Of a stretch of 64,000 bases of DNA, positions 32,884-41,795 are shown in pieces. This stretch comes from UBA8337 sp963932545 (GTDB lineage: Bacteria > Pseudomonadota > Alphaproteobacteria > RS24), in assembly GCA_963932545.1 (NCBI GenBank), contig CAWVRH010000005.1:1-64000 (forward strand). Reading direction: 5' to 3'. Position numbers and translations under genes: made by a program. How positions within the stretch are numbered: the first letter of the stretch is position 1; each line of letters begins with the position of its first letter. Below the pieces are notes generated by a model, which had not been told where the DNA came from, searched no databases, and worked only from the letters and a program-made list of their open reading frames with translations.

Positions 32884-34302
32884 TTAAATAGACGATACTT
32901 TTTCGACGTTCTCGCCATGCTGGCGGCGCGTTATCTGGTAGCGCCTCATCATGAAAAAGGCTGCGATATAAAAGAAGGCCTCGATGGGCACGGCGTATAG
33001 CACCAGATTGATGAGGGTTTCATCCGCCACTTCCGATGGCTGCGCATTGCTCGGCAACTTAATCAGCGTCAACACGAGGCCTGCCAACATAATGCCCATA
33101 CCGGCCACCATTTTACCGGCAAAGGCACGGGCTGCGAAAATAACGCCCTCATTGCGGCGCGCGGTGTCGACAGCGCTGTCTTCCACCACATCTGCCATCA
33201 TCGAGCCGAATAAAATGTAAAACACGATGATAATCAGCACTTGCAAAAAGTTATGCGTCAGCAAAATTGGGAATAAGGCGTCGGATCCATTTTCCGGCAG
33301 GATGCCACCAAGGCGCGATAGCCACATCGACGGGCCAACCATCAACATGACCACGAAGCTTCCCAAGGCCGCGCGTTTCTTATCGAATTTCTTGCCTAAG
33401 GTGCGCGCTATCGGAACCGCGCAAACCGCAGCGACGGCCTGAAAAACAGTAAAAATTGCTAATTGCGAAGGCTTAAGCTCCCAAAAGAACGTCGAGAAGT
33501 AGATGCTGAGAGACGCGGTAAAACCAGAGGCCGTGCCAAAGAAAATAGAGGCGAGAAACAGCGCCTGAAAGTTTTTGTTTTTGAAGACATCCAAAATCTC
33601 CCCCAAAACCACCGATGGCGTAATCTTGTCTTGCACTGGCGGCACGTGCAGATGCGGGATGGCCTTATGCGTGCCCAATGAAGACACCACCATGCCAACA
33701 AACATCAGAGCCGAGGCCGCGAGCCCGTATTTTACGTAGCCGCCGGCTTGCAGAATACCATTCCCGTTCTCATTGGCCGCTAAAAACGTTGAGTAAGCCA
33801 GAAACGCCATCCCAATACCGCCCAGCCAACCGAACATGAAGCGCAAGCCCATCAGCTCCGTGCGCGTATCATAATCGCTGGTCAGCTCCGATATCAGAGC
33901 CGTGCTTGGCACTTCAAAGAAGGTCAAGAAAATGCGGATTAGGACGGCACAGAAAACCAAATAGAAAAACAGGCTCATTTGATCGTCCAACACTACGCTT
34001 GGCGGGTTCCACATCACCGCATAGCTCAAACAAATGGGAATAATCGAGATATACATAAACGGATGGCGCCGGCCCCATTTGGAACGCAAATTATCCGACC
34101 AATAGCCGATAAGCGGGTCGGTAATCGCATCGACGGCAATCGCTATGGTAAGCGCGAGACTGGTTAAAAATGGCTGAAGGCCAAGAACCTGCGAGTAGAA
34201 AATTAGAAGAAAATAGCTAAATCCATTTTCCTTAATGCCAAAAGGAGCGGCGCCGATGCCATATACAAACTTTGTTCTACGGTCTAACTGATACTGCGCC
34301 AT
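32884..34302 (-). CDS. MFS transporter of the GPH (glycoside-pentoside-hexuronide) type
   Basis: 472 residues from ATG 34302, chosen for GGAGG six bases upstream. Twelve membrane segments. The N terminus YGIGAAPFGIKENGFSYFLL and the loop DAITDPLIGYWSDN-LRSKWGRRHPFMYIS are signatures of the MelB/GPH family of cation-sugar symporters. The substrate is likely a glycoside or uronide but cannot be told. It converges on the SulP gene (4-base gap) and is divergent from a GntP-type permease. Confidence 0.87.
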   Translation of the reverse strand: MAQYQLDRRTKFVYGIGAAPFGIKENGFSYFLLIFYSQVLGLQPFLTSLALTIAIAVDAITDPLIGYWSDNLRSKWGRRHPFMYISIIPICLSYAVMWNPPSVVLDDQMSLFFYLVFCAVLIRIFLTFFEVPSTALISELTSDYDTRTELMGLRFMFGWLGGIGMAFLAYSTFLAANENGNGILQAGGYVKYGLAASALMFVGMVVSSLGTHKAIPHLHVPPVQDKITPSVVLGEILDVFKNKNFQALFLASIFFGTASGFTASLSIYFSTFFWELKPSQLAIFTVFQAVAAVCAVPIARTLGKKFDKKRAALGSFVVMLMVGPSMWLSRLGGILPENGSDALFPILLTHNFLQVLIIIVFYILFGSMMADVVEDSAVDTARRNEGVIFAARAFAGKMVAGMGIMLAGLVLTLIKLPSNAQPSEVADETLINLVLYAVPIEAFFYIAAFFMMRRYQITRRQHGENVEKVSSI

Positions 34303-34335
34303 CAAGGCCTCCGAATGAATGAGGCCAAACCATAA

Positions 34336-34370
34336 CGTAAACGAGTTGCATGTAAACGCTGCATTGCATG
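34336..34370. promoter_or_regulatory. Tandem operator-like repeats between two transporter genes
   Basis: GTAAACG-AG-TTGCAT and GTAAACG-CTGCA-TTGCAT lie head to tail. The second includes TGTAAACGCTGCA, an imperfect palindrome around CG like LacI-family operators. They sit between the divergent GPH symporter and GntP permease. No LacI gene is present in the window. Confidence 0.35.
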
Positions 34371-34415
34371 TTGCCAAATCTTGCTTAAACTCATTTTTTT
34401 ATGGGGGATTTACTT

Positions 34416-35780
34416 ATGGCTTATCTAGGGTTGCTGGCTGGTCTGGCCTTGTTGATTTTTCTCGCACTGCGCGGAGTTAATATTTTGTTCGCATCGCTTT
34501 TATGCGGACTGGTTGTGGCGCTTACCAATGGTTTGCCGGTTCATGAAGCCCTGTCCCAACATTATGCCACGGGCCCTCTCGGTACGTTTAGTTTTGCCGG
34601 TCGTTTCTTTTTATTGTTTATTGCGGGCGCCGTATTCGGCCGAGTGATGGGCGAGAGCAAGGCCGCCACGTCTATTGCTTTGGCGATGGTCGAGCGCCTC
34701 GGCGCGCACCGAGCTTTGTGGATTACAGTCTTGGCTTCCGCCGCGCTGACCTATGGTGGCGTGGTTGTGTTTGTGGTGATTTTTGCCATGTATCCCTTGG
34801 GCCTCAGCTTGTTGAAACAGGCTGATATTCCAAAGCGTTTGTTCTGCGCGGCTTTGGCTTTAGGCGCGGGCACATTTACCCTCACCGCCCTGCCCGGCAC
34901 GCCGTCCATTCAAAACGTCATTCCATCGGTTGGGCTTGGCACTGATTTATTTGCGGCGCCTATATTGGGCTTGGTCGGCGGGAGCATTATGTTTGTCCTT
35001 GGCATGATGTATCTGGAGCGGCAACGCAAAATCGCCCTAGCCAACGGCGAAGGCTTTGAGCCGGGCCCGTTAGATAAAGTAGAAAACATTGTCGCCAGCG
35101 ACGATATGCCAAAATGGCAGATTGCGATTATTCCTTTGGTTGCCGTCATCGCAACCATTCTCTTGCCCCGACTTGTCTTGACTGCCGGCCTCGCGCCAAG
35201 CGAAGGCATGATTGCGGATGGGCTTGTGTTTGCGTCTAAGCAATCTATTTTCTGGCCAAGTTTGGCACTCTTTTTGGGTAGCCTTTTAGCTTATGCGCTG
35301 TTCCCAACATTGCATGGTCGCGCCCTCAACGTATTTGGCGAAGGCACAAATGATGCCGTTATGCCGCTGCTAAACACAGCCGCCGTGATTGGCTTTGGTG
35401 GCATTGTGGTGCAGACCATCGGCTTTCAAGACTTCTCTTCGCTTATGCTAAACTCGGGGCTACCGCCGAAACTATCGGCCTTTGCCTCCATCTCCGTGGT
35501 CTCTGCCATTACCGGCTCTGCTTCAGGTGGGTTGCAAATTTTCATGGCCACAATGGCCGACAGCTATTTGGCTATGGGTATTCCTGCCGACCAATTACAC
35601 CGCATTATGGCTATGGCCAGCGGCGGCTTCGATAGCCTGCCGCATTGCGGCGCGGTGATTGCCATGCTGACCGTTACCCAGCTTACACATAAGCAAGCGT
35701 ATAAAGATGTTGGCGTGGTAACGGTGGTCATCCCCGTGGTTGCCACCCTATCTGTTATGGGGCTCAGCGTGTTTATCTGA
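34416..35780 (+). CDS. GntP family permease
   Basis: 454 residues from ATG 34416, preceded by GGGGGA; an ATG at 34401 has no ribosome site. Highly hydrophobic with about 12 helices. The GntP/gluconate-H+ symporter plan is seen in ALTYGGVVVFVVIFAMYPL and GAGTFTLTALPGTPSIQNVIP. It probably imports a small organic acid such as gluconate, glycerate or a hydroxyacid. A strong terminator follows. Divergent from a GPH symporter. Confidence 0.85.
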   Translation: MAYLGLLAGLALLIFLALRGVNILFASLLCGLVVALTNGLPVHEALSQHYATGPLGTFSFAGRFFLLFIAGAVFGRVMGESKAATSIALAMVERLGAHRALWITVLASAALTYGGVVVFVVIFAMYPLGLSLLKQADIPKRLFCAALALGAGTFTLTALPGTPSIQNVIPSVGLGTDLFAAPILGLVGGSIMFVLGMMYLERQRKIALANGEGFEPGPLDKVENIVASDDMPKWQIAIIPLVAVIATILLPRLVLTAGLAPSEGMIADGLVFASKQSIFWPSLALFLGSLLAYALFPTLHGRALNVFGEGTNDAVMPLLNTAAVIGFGGIVVQTIGFQDFSSLMLNSGLPPKLSAFASISVVSAITGSASGGLQIFMATMADSYLAMGIPADQLHRIMAMASGGFDSLPHCGAVIAMLTVTQLTHKQAYKDVGVVTVVIPVVATLSVMGLSVFI

Positions 35781-35806
35781 CCCCCATTGCTTGAAAAGCT
35801 ACAAAG

Positions 35807-35842
35807 AAAAACGACCGGAGCTTTCGCACCGGTCGTTTTTTT
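35807..35842 (+). terminator. Rho-independent terminator of the GntP gene
   Basis: ACGACCGG (35811-35818) pairs exactly with CCGGTCGT (35829-35836), with a 10-base loop, followed by seven T. The A-run before the stem also makes it able to work on the minus strand, where it could end the tRNA-Lys transcript. Confidence 0.9.
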
Positions 35843-35861
35843 GTCCACTATAATAATGGAA

Positions 35862-35937
35862 TGGTGAGCCCGGAAGGATTCGAACCTTCGACCCACTGAT
35901 TAAAAGTCAGTTGCTCTACCACCTGAGCTACAGGCCC
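35862..35937 (-). tRNA. tRNA-Lys (anticodon UUU)
   Basis: 76 bases with encoded CCA. Acceptor GGGCCTG pairs with CGGGCTC (two wobbles), D-arm GCTC/GAGC, anticodon stem ACTGA/TCAGT with loop CTTTTAA, T-arm GAAGG-TTCGAAT-CCTTC. The loop gives anticodon UUU, lysine. It stands alone between the GntP terminator and an unexplained intergenic region. Confidence 0.97.
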
Positions 35938-35948
35938 CACTGACAAAG

Positions 35949-35977
35949 TGTTTAACTGCTCCGCCGCCTGAGCGCAA
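35949..35977 (-). promoter_or_regulatory. Candidate promoter of tRNA-Lys
   Basis: On the minus strand TTGCGC (35977-35972), 17-base spacer, TAAACA (35954-35949), ending about 12 bases before the tRNA 5' end. Placement is right; hexamers are moderate. Confidence 0.35.
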
Positions 35978-36354
35978 CACCCAATTTGTCACATTTCGAA
36001 GTAAAACAGCTTTCCAGCCTTTGGTCTTATTCGTGCGAACCTAGATAGGTTTACGATGCGTCAAAAACGACATGGCTTTCTCCCATATAATTATCGGTAA
36101 CTGTCGCCCTCATTTCTCTTCTGCGCGCGCCGCCAGCCCCCCAAGCCGGGCCCGAAACAAGCGGTTGAAACGAAAAGCTGCGAAAGCCGATGCCCAAAAC
36201 CTTGGCGCTAAAGCCTTGCTGAGCTTGCTCGCGTGGGCCCAAAGTTCCTCGCCATACGCTGGGCTAAAAAATAACAAGATAAACCGTGCTAAAGGGCTTG
36301 CGTCGCCAGAAACTTCTACTAATCTCCCGCTAAACCAATGTTATGGAGATAGTT
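35978..36354 (+). other. Unassigned intergenic region of about 380 bases
   Basis: The core (36121-36260) is GC-rich with two GGGCCC sites and short self-complementary pieces; its flanks are AT-rich. Overlapping frames run through on both strands (36072-36407 plus, 36051-36242 minus), but neither has protein-like composition or a ribosome site. A TATAAT stands at 36086 without a matching -35. It could hold a structured RNA. I could not fit it to tmRNA, 6S, RNase P or SRP RNA. Confidence 0.3.
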
Positions 36355-36795
36355 ATGATTACCCCCCCACCTCAACTTGCTGGCTGGGAGAGCTGGCAAG
36401 GCAATGACCCTTATGAAGACACCGCGGGTCCGTTTTTTATGAAGCTCAATGCCGAACCTGGCAAACACCGCTCCGCGTTTTTATGCACCGAAGGCCACAT
36501 GAATGGCGGCGGCTTTTTGCATGGCGGTATGTTGATGACTTTTGCCGACTATGCGCTTTTTGTTATCGCCCATGATGAGCTGAGCAACATGAATTCTGTC
36601 ACCCTAACCTGCCAGACCGATTTCATTGCTGGTGCGGCGCCAATTGGCGAAGTGGTTTATGCCGATGGCGAAATAACCCGCGCCACCCGCAGCCTGATTT
36701 TTATCCGTGGACAAATTTATATCGGCGAGACAATATTAACCACATTCACTGGTATCATTAAAAAAACCAAACCGCGTGAAACCCCACGCCCCTAA
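36355..36795 (+). CDS. Hotdog-fold thioesterase, PaaI family
   Basis: 146 residues from ATG 36355, with GGAG seven bases before it; an ATG at 36343 is the alternative. Hotdog signature: NGGGFLHGGMLMTFADYALF on the central helix, then VTLTCQTDFIAGAAPIGEVVYADGE. The family hydrolyses acyl- or aryl-CoA thioesters in the cytoplasm. The exact substrate is unknown. It begins a plus-strand run of small metabolic genes. Confidence 0.87.
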   Translation: MITPPPQLAGWESWQGNDPYEDTAGPFFMKLNAEPGKHRSAFLCTEGHMNGGGFLHGGMLMTFADYALFVIAHDELSNMNSVTLTCQTDFIAGAAPIGEVVYADGEITRATRSLIFIRGQIYIGETILTTFTGIIKKTKPRETPRP

Positions 36796-36841
36796 CTATC
36801 CAACTTTCGTTTGAAAGCCTTAACCCCTATTGGAGTGCTTT

Positions 36842-37246
36842 ATGTTTATGTATCCTTTGGCCGCTTTGGTCACCCTCTTGAGCCTATTCATCTTTTTCTG
36901 GATGGCCACACGCGTCGGCGCCGCTCGTAAAAAACACGAGATTGCCGCGCCTACGATGACCGGGCCGGAAGAGTTTGAGCGCGTCTTGCGCGTCTATGCC
37001 AACACCCATGAAATGCTGGTGCTTTTCTTGCCAACTCTTTGGTTGTTTGCGCTGACGATTTCTGACTTTTGGGCGGGTGTTATTGGCATCTTTTTCCCAA
37101 TCGGCCGCATCCTCTTCGCGCTCGGTTATTATAAAGCCAAAGACAAACGCGGCCGTGGTTTCACCCTTGGTTTTCTCGCCACCGTCATCTTGCTTATTGG
37201 TGCAACTGTGGGGGTCGTGCATGCGGCCTATGCCATTTATAGCTGA
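36842..37246 (+). CDS. MAPEG family membrane protein
   Basis: 134 residues from ATG 36842 with TTGGAG upstream. Four membrane helices. The MAPEG signature is in the first loop and second helix: FERVLRVYANTHEMLVLFLPTLWLFAL, where Arg, Asn and Glu bind glutathione in the family. Bacterial MAPEGs may be glutathione transferases or peroxidases; the function here is not set. Confidence 0.87.
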   Translation: MFMYPLAALVTLLSLFIFFWMATRVGAARKKHEIAAPTMTGPEEFERVLRVYANTHEMLVLFLPTLWLFALTISDFWAGVIGIFFPIGRILFALGYYKAKDKRGRGFTLGFLATVILLIGATVGVVHAAYAIYS

Positions 37247-37257
37247 GGCCTACGTGT

Positions 37258-38100
37258 ATGAATAGATTGTCTCTTCATCCTTTGACCGGCTCTTGTGGAG
37301 CCGAGATATCTGGTTTGAATTTGTCCAACGTGAGCGATGCTGAATTCTGCATCGTTCACGCGGCCCTTTTAGACCACGGCGTTATATTCATCCGCGATCA
37401 AGACATATCTCTAGATCAGCAAGTTGCGTTTGCTCGCCGCTTTGGCGAACTGGAAGTGCATCCCATTGTCGATGGCATGGAACAGGCTCGCGAGATAACC
37501 AAAGTTTGGAAGCCCAAGGGGCAAAGCGCCTCTTTTGGTACCGGCTGGCATTCCGACAACACCTTTCAAGAACACCCCTCCATGGGCTCAATGCTCTATG
37601 GCAAAACCATTCCTCCTTTCGGCGGCGACACAATATTCGCCAATCAGCATGTGGCCTATGAGCGTTTGCCCGATGCGATGAAAGAAAAACTCGATGGCCT
37701 ATTTGCCATCCACTCCGCCTCCGAGGCCTACACGGTGGAAGGCACAAAAGAAAAATTTGATAAAAAAACCGCCATCACCTACACGTGGGACGCATCGATT
37801 ATGAACCAAGTGCGCCACCCCATCGTGCGCACCCATCCAGAAAATGGCAAAAAAGCTCTTTTCGTCAACGATATGTTTACGCTGCGTGTCGACGAAATGG
37901 AGCCAACCCAAAGCCGCGAGCTGCTGCAAACCTTGTATCAGCATTGCACCAAACCTGAATTTTGCTGTCGCTTTCGGTGGACCGAAAATGCCGTGGCGCT
38001 GTGGGACAATCGGTTGGTGCAACACTATGCGGTGGATGATTATCAAGATTACGAACGCTTAATGTATCGCGTGACGATAGAAGGTGACCGACCTAAATAG
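37258..38100 (+). CDS. TauD/TfdA family Fe(II)/2-oxoglutarate dioxygenase
   Basis: 280 residues. Facial triad: HSD in GTGWHSDNTF for the first His and Asp, and the distal His in WDNRLVQHYAVDDY, followed by the 2-oxoglutarate Arg in RLMYRVTI. Members hydroxylate taurine, alkylsulfates, 2,4-D and related compounds. The substrate cannot be told. It starts 12 bases after the MAPEG stop. The downstream amidotransferase begins 21 bases on and may be co-transcribed. Confidence 0.9.
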   Translation: MNRLSLHPLTGSCGAEISGLNLSNVSDAEFCIVHAALLDHGVIFIRDQDISLDQQVAFARRFGELEVHPIVDGMEQAREITKVWKPKGQSASFGTGWHSDNTFQEHPSMGSMLYGKTIPPFGGDTIFANQHVAYERLPDAMKEKLDGLFAIHSASEAYTVEGTKEKFDKKTAITYTWDASIMNQVRHPIVRTHPENGKKALFVNDMFTLRVDEMEPTQSRELLQTLYQHCTKPEFCCRFRWTENAVALWDNRLVQHYAVDDYQDYERLMYRVTIEGDRPK

Positions 38101-38120
38101 GTCTTGAGAAAGTTTTCATA

Positions 38121-38948
38121 ATGACGAGATTTTTAATCCTTGATGGTTATTCGCAGCAAGGGCGCGAAAGACTTGCCTCTGGCGGCATGCTTTTGGCTGG
38201 CACAATGTATCGCAATATGCTGCAACGCCTTCGGCCAGATAGCGACAGCGATATTGTGTGCGTTGCTGACCCGCAAGCGAGCCTGCCCCAGCCGCTCGAG
38301 AGTTATGACGCGATGCTGTGGACGGGCTCCAGCCTATCTATCTACGAAAACCGACCCGAGGTAACCCAACAAATTGAGCTGGCTCGCCAAGCCTTCAAAA
38401 TTGGCGTGCCTGCCTATGGGTCTTGCTGGGCGTTGCAACTGGCCGTTGTGGCGGCCGGTGGCGAGGTAGAGCGCAGTCCACATGGGCTTACGTTCGGCTT
38501 ATCCTATGGCATTACCCTAATGCCCGAAGGCGCAGCGCACTCGGTTTACCAAGGTCGCGCCGCTCTGTTTGACGCTTTGGCCAGCCATTATGACATTGTT
38601 AAAACCATGCCGCCGACATCTCAAGTATTGGCGCGAAGCCATAGAAGCAATGTGCAGGCGGCGCATATTGAACATGAAAAAGGCACGTTTTTCGCCACCC
38701 AATATCACCCTGAGTTTAACTTCGAAGTACTGAGTGGCATGGTGAAATCGCGCACAGCCCTTTTGGTCGAGCAAGGGTTTTACCCAGATTTAGAAGCGGC
38801 AGAAACCGAGGCCACGGATTTCGAGCATCTGCATAGCCCGTATCCGGACGAGGCTTTGGTGAAAAAATATAAATTGAACGACAGCGTTTTGGATATCGAC
38901 CAACGGCAAAACGAATTCAAAAACTGGCTGGCTGAGATGCAGCTTTAA
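38121..38948 (+). CDS. Class I glutamine amidotransferase-like protein
   Basis: 275 residues. The nucleophile elbow is YGSCWALQLAVVAAGGEV (Cys) and the His-Glu pair is in ATQYHPEFNF. It resembles GMP synthase-like stand-alone amidotransferases. A C-terminal extension of about 60 residues (FEHLHSPYPDEALVKKYKL) follows the core. The natural acceptor is unknown; gamma-glutamyl hydrolase activity is possible. It converges on tgt. Confidence 0.85.
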   Translation: MTRFLILDGYSQQGRERLASGGMLLAGTMYRNMLQRLRPDSDSDIVCVADPQASLPQPLESYDAMLWTGSSLSIYENRPEVTQQIELARQAFKIGVPAYGSCWALQLAVVAAGGEVERSPHGLTFGLSYGITLMPEGAAHSVYQGRAALFDALASHYDIVKTMPPTSQVLARSHRSNVQAAHIEHEKGTFFATQYHPEFNFEVLSGMVKSRTALLVEQGFYPDLEAAETEATDFEHLHSPYPDEALVKKYKLNDSVLDIDQRQNEFKNWLAEMQL

Positions 38949-38980
38949 GCCGAGCTTAACGAAATGAAACGAAGCTGTGC

Positions 38981-40129
38981 CTAGTCTTGGTATGGAGGGA
39001 TATCGCCTTGCGCTTGCTGGAGTTTAAACTCCGCGCGAAATTGTTCAAATTTCCCGGCCTCAATAGCGTCTCGCATGGCGGCCATCAGCTCTTGGTAGAA
39101 AGCTAGATTATGCCAAGTCAAAAGCATGGCGCCCAAATATTCGCCGCACCGATGTAAATGATGCAAATAGGCTCGGCTATATTGGTGGCTGGCGGGACAA
39201 TCGCTGCGCTCGGCTAAAGGGCGTGGGTCGGCGGCGTGGCGAGCGTTGCGAATGTTCACTTTACCGTGCCATGTATAGGCCGTGCCATGGCGTCCGGCGC
39301 GCGTGGGCATAACGCAATCAAACATATCAATGCCGCGCGCCACGGCTTCCACCAAATCGTCTGGCGTGCCGACGCCCATGAGATATCGCGGGCGCTCTTG
39401 CGGCAAGACCGGCGTGGTGAAACCTAGCACTTCAAGCATCCGCTCTTGCCCCTCACCTACCGCTAGGCCGCCAACGGCGTAGCCATCGAAGCCGATTTGC
39501 TCCAGCTCAGCCGCACTTTGATGGCGTAAATCTTCGTAAATGCCGCCTTGCACAATGCCGAATAAAGCATTGCCAATGCCCGCCTCATTGGGCCCGCCGT
39601 CATATTGCTGAAACGCCGATTTGCTGCGCCCCGCCCAGCGCATCGATAGATGCATGGACTTTTCGGCTTGCGCATGGGTGGCAGGAAACGGCGTGCATTC
39701 GTCTAGCACCATGCGAATATTGGCCCCCAGAAGGGTTTGTATTTCCAAGCTGCGCTCTGGCGTTAGCATGTAGGATTTGCCGTCGATGTGGCTTTGAAAG
39801 CGTACGCCGTCTTCGCTCATTTTGGCTAGTTTGGATAGCGACATGACTTGAAAGCCGCCGCTATCTGTCAAAATCGGGCCCTCCCATTGCATGAACTCTT
39901 GCAAGCCGCCCAAGGCAGCGACTTCTTCGGCGCCCGGGCGCAACATCAAATGATAAGTGTTGCCCAGCACAATATCAGCGCCCAAATCACGCACTTGGTC
40001 GGGATACATAGCTTTAACCGTGGCTGCTGTGCCAACCGGCATAAAGGCGGGCGTGCGAATTTCACCGCGCGGCGTCTCAATAGTGCCACGCCGAGCCATG
40101 CCATCGGTTTTATGCAAGGTGAACTTCAT
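38981..40129 (-). CDS. tgt: tRNA-guanine transglycosylase (queuine tRNA-ribosyltransferase)
   Basis: 382 residues, TIM barrel. LTDSGGFQVMSL, GVGTPDDLVEAV and DCVMPTRAGRHG (nucleophile Asp) are all present. It swaps guanine 34 for the preQ1 base in tRNAs with GUN anticodons. The zinc subdomain is reduced: aligned with E. coli C302/C304/C307, only the middle Cys remains (SDCPASHQYSRAYLHHL); the His (LLTWHNL) is kept. The ATG overlaps the queA stop by four bases (ATGA), giving a coupled queuosine pair. Confidence 0.95.
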   Translation of the reverse strand: MKFTLHKTDGMARRGTIETPRGEIRTPAFMPVGTAATVKAMYPDQVRDLGADIVLGNTYHLMLRPGAEEVAALGGLQEFMQWEGPILTDSGGFQVMSLSKLAKMSEDGVRFQSHIDGKSYMLTPERSLEIQTLLGANIRMVLDECTPFPATHAQAEKSMHLSMRWAGRSKSAFQQYDGGPNEAGIGNALFGIVQGGIYEDLRHQSAAELEQIGFDGYAVGGLAVGEGQERMLEVLGFTTPVLPQERPRYLMGVGTPDDLVEAVARGIDMFDCVMPTRAGRHGTAYTWHGKVNIRNARHAADPRPLAERSDCPASHQYSRAYLHHLHRCGEYLGAMLLTWHNLAFYQELMAAMRDAIEAGKFEQFRAEFKLQQAQGDIPPYQD

Positions 40130-41214
40130 GACTCCGCGCGCTCCAATAAGCTGCCATCGCCGTAAGAATAGAAACGATAGCCTGTGGTTACCGCATGGTC
40201 ATAGGCGGCTTTCATGCGCGCCATGCCTGCGAAAGCCGATACCAGCATGAAAAGCGTCGAACGGGGTAAATGAAAATTGGTAATCAACATATCGGCCGCG
40301 CGGAACTGATAACCGGGCGTGATGAAGATCTCCGTCACCGCTTCAAACGGCTCGATGGTGCCGTCTTCTTTGGTGGCGCTTTCCAGCAAGCGCAAGGACG
40401 TTGTGCCAACACAGACAATGCGCCCGCCTTGTTTATGCACATCGTTGAGGGCTTGCGCCGTCTCCGGCGTGACTTGCCCCCATTCGCCATGCATTTTATG
40501 CGAGGCGATATCGTCAACTTTGACAGGCAAAAACGTGCCAGGCCCCACATGTAGCGTGACTTCGTGCAAGCTAACGCCTTTGGCTTTTAAGGCGTCCATC
40601 AGGTCTGGGGTAAAATGTAAGCCCGCTGTTGGCGCGGCAACGGCGCCCGCCTCGCGGGCAAATAGGGTTTGGTAATCTTCGTTGTCTTGCGCATCGGGGG
40701 CGCGTTTGCTGGCGATATAGGGCGGCAAAGGCATGCTGCCGAGTGTCGCTAAAGTGGTTTCCATGCTGTCTGGCGCAATCTCGAAGCTCAAAATCGCCTC
40801 CGCGCCCTCACGCCCGCTGACCTTGGCTTTCACACCCTTAAAGTCGATAGTGTCGCCGTCAGCCACCCGTTTGGCAGGCTTTAAAAAACATTTCCAATCG
40901 AGGGGGCCGAGACGTTCGGTCAGTGTGACCTCACATTTCGCACCCGTCGAGTCGGCCGAGGGAACCTCGCGCAAACGAACCCCGGTTAGGCGCGCGGGTA
41001 TAACCTTGGTGATATTCACGAGCAAAGCGTCACCTGCCCGCAGAAAATCTGGCAAATCACGCATGATATGATCGCCGAACGCGAAGTCCGCCGAGCTGGC
41101 CGGGTCTGAAACAGGCAACGAAACATGCAACAGCCGCGCAGTATCGCGCGGCTGTGCGGGTCTCAAAGCAATCAGATTTTCCGGCAGGTCAAAATCAAAA
41201 TCATCTACCTGCAT
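40126..41214 (-). CDS. queA: S-adenosylmethionine:tRNA ribosyltransferase-isomerase QueA
   Basis: 362 residues. Family blocks: FDFDLPENLIALRPAQPRD at the N terminus, AAPTAGLHFT in the centre, VGPGTFLPVK and NFHLPRSTLFMLVSAF at the end. It moves the ribosyl group of SAM onto preQ1 in tRNA, producing epoxyqueuosine. It overlaps tgt, the enzyme of the step before. It starts 19 bases after the cyclophilin stop. Confidence 0.96.
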   Translation of the reverse strand: MQVDDFDFDLPENLIALRPAQPRDTARLLHVSLPVSDPASSADFAFGDHIMRDLPDFLRAGDALLVNITKVIPARLTGVRLREVPSADSTGAKCEVTLTERLGPLDWKCFLKPAKRVADGDTIDFKGVKAKVSGREGAEAILSFEIAPDSMETTLATLGSMPLPPYIASKRAPDAQDNEDYQTLFAREAGAVAAPTAGLHFTPDLMDALKAKGVSLHEVTLHVGPGTFLPVKVDDIASHKMHGEWGQVTPETAQALNDVHKQGGRIVCVGTTSLRLLESATKEDGTIEPFEAVTEIFITPGYQFRAADMLITNFHLPRSTLFMLVSAFAGMARMKAAYDHAVTTGYRFYSYGDGSLLERAES

Positions 41215-41232
41215 GAGAAACCTTCTTGGCGC

Positions 41233-41769
41233 TTAGTCTTCTAAGCGAACGGAAATCATTTTATCTGGGGTCGCCGGCGGCTCGCCCTTGGCAATCGCAT
41301 CGATATGCTCCATGCCTTCCACAACTTCGCCAAATACTGTGTATTGGCCGTTGAGGAAGCTGGCATCATCGAAACAGATGAAAAACTGGCTATTGGCGCT
41401 ATCTGGATGCTGCGAACGCGCCATGCCCAAAGTGCCACGACGGAAAGGTTCGCTGTTAAACTCAGCGCGCAAATCTGGATAGTCCGAGCCACCCATGCCG
41501 GTGCCCGTTGGGTCGCCCGTTTGGGCCATAAAGCCGTCGATTACACGGTGGAACACGATACCATCGTAGAATTTCTCGTTAATTAGGGTTTTGATACGCT
41601 CAACATGGCCAGGGGCGAGGTCTTCGCGCAAGGCTATTTTCACGGTACCGGTTTTTAGTTCTACCAACATAATTGACTCCTTATGGTCTGCGGCTTGGGC
41701 GGAAATTCCATGCCCAACCGGAGCCACAAGAAGAGCCAAAAAAAGCCCGAGTGAAGTCAAGTAACGCAT
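41233..41769 (-). CDS. Peptidyl-prolyl cis-trans isomerase, cyclophilin type, exported
   Basis: 178 residues. An N-terminal signal peptide (LTSLGLFLALLVAPVGHGISAQA) directs it to the periplasm. Cyclophilin core: FHRVIDGFMAQTGDP with the catalytic Arg, MARSQHPDSANSQFFIC, FGEVVEGM. It speeds prolyl isomerisation during envelope protein folding. An internal ATG before LVELKTG (41670) could also make a cytoplasmic form. Position between coaD and queA is standard for the class. Confidence 0.93.
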   Translation of the reverse strand: MRYLTSLGLFLALLVAPVGHGISAQAADHKESIMLVELKTGTVKIALREDLAPGHVERIKTLINEKFYDGIVFHRVIDGFMAQTGDPTGTGMGGSDYPDLRAEFNSEPFRRGTLGMARSQHPDSANSQFFICFDDASFLNGQYTVFGEVVEGMEHIDAIAKGEPPATPDKMISVRLED

Positions 41770-41795
41770 TAATATCTCCTGTTATAATACTGTAA

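Noticed and set aside
35978..36354. Possible tmRNA, 6S RNA, RNase P RNA or SRP RNA next to tRNA-Lys
   Set aside because: No T-arm and CCA end for a permuted tmRNA, no GGAAGGAAGCAG-type SRP loop, no RNase P core motifs, and no clear rod-like 6S fold. Left as unassigned.
36051..36407. Overlapping open frames on both strands
   Set aside because: Composition is Arg/Ala/Ser-rich and unlike a protein, there are no ribosome sites, and the plus frame runs into the thioesterase gene.
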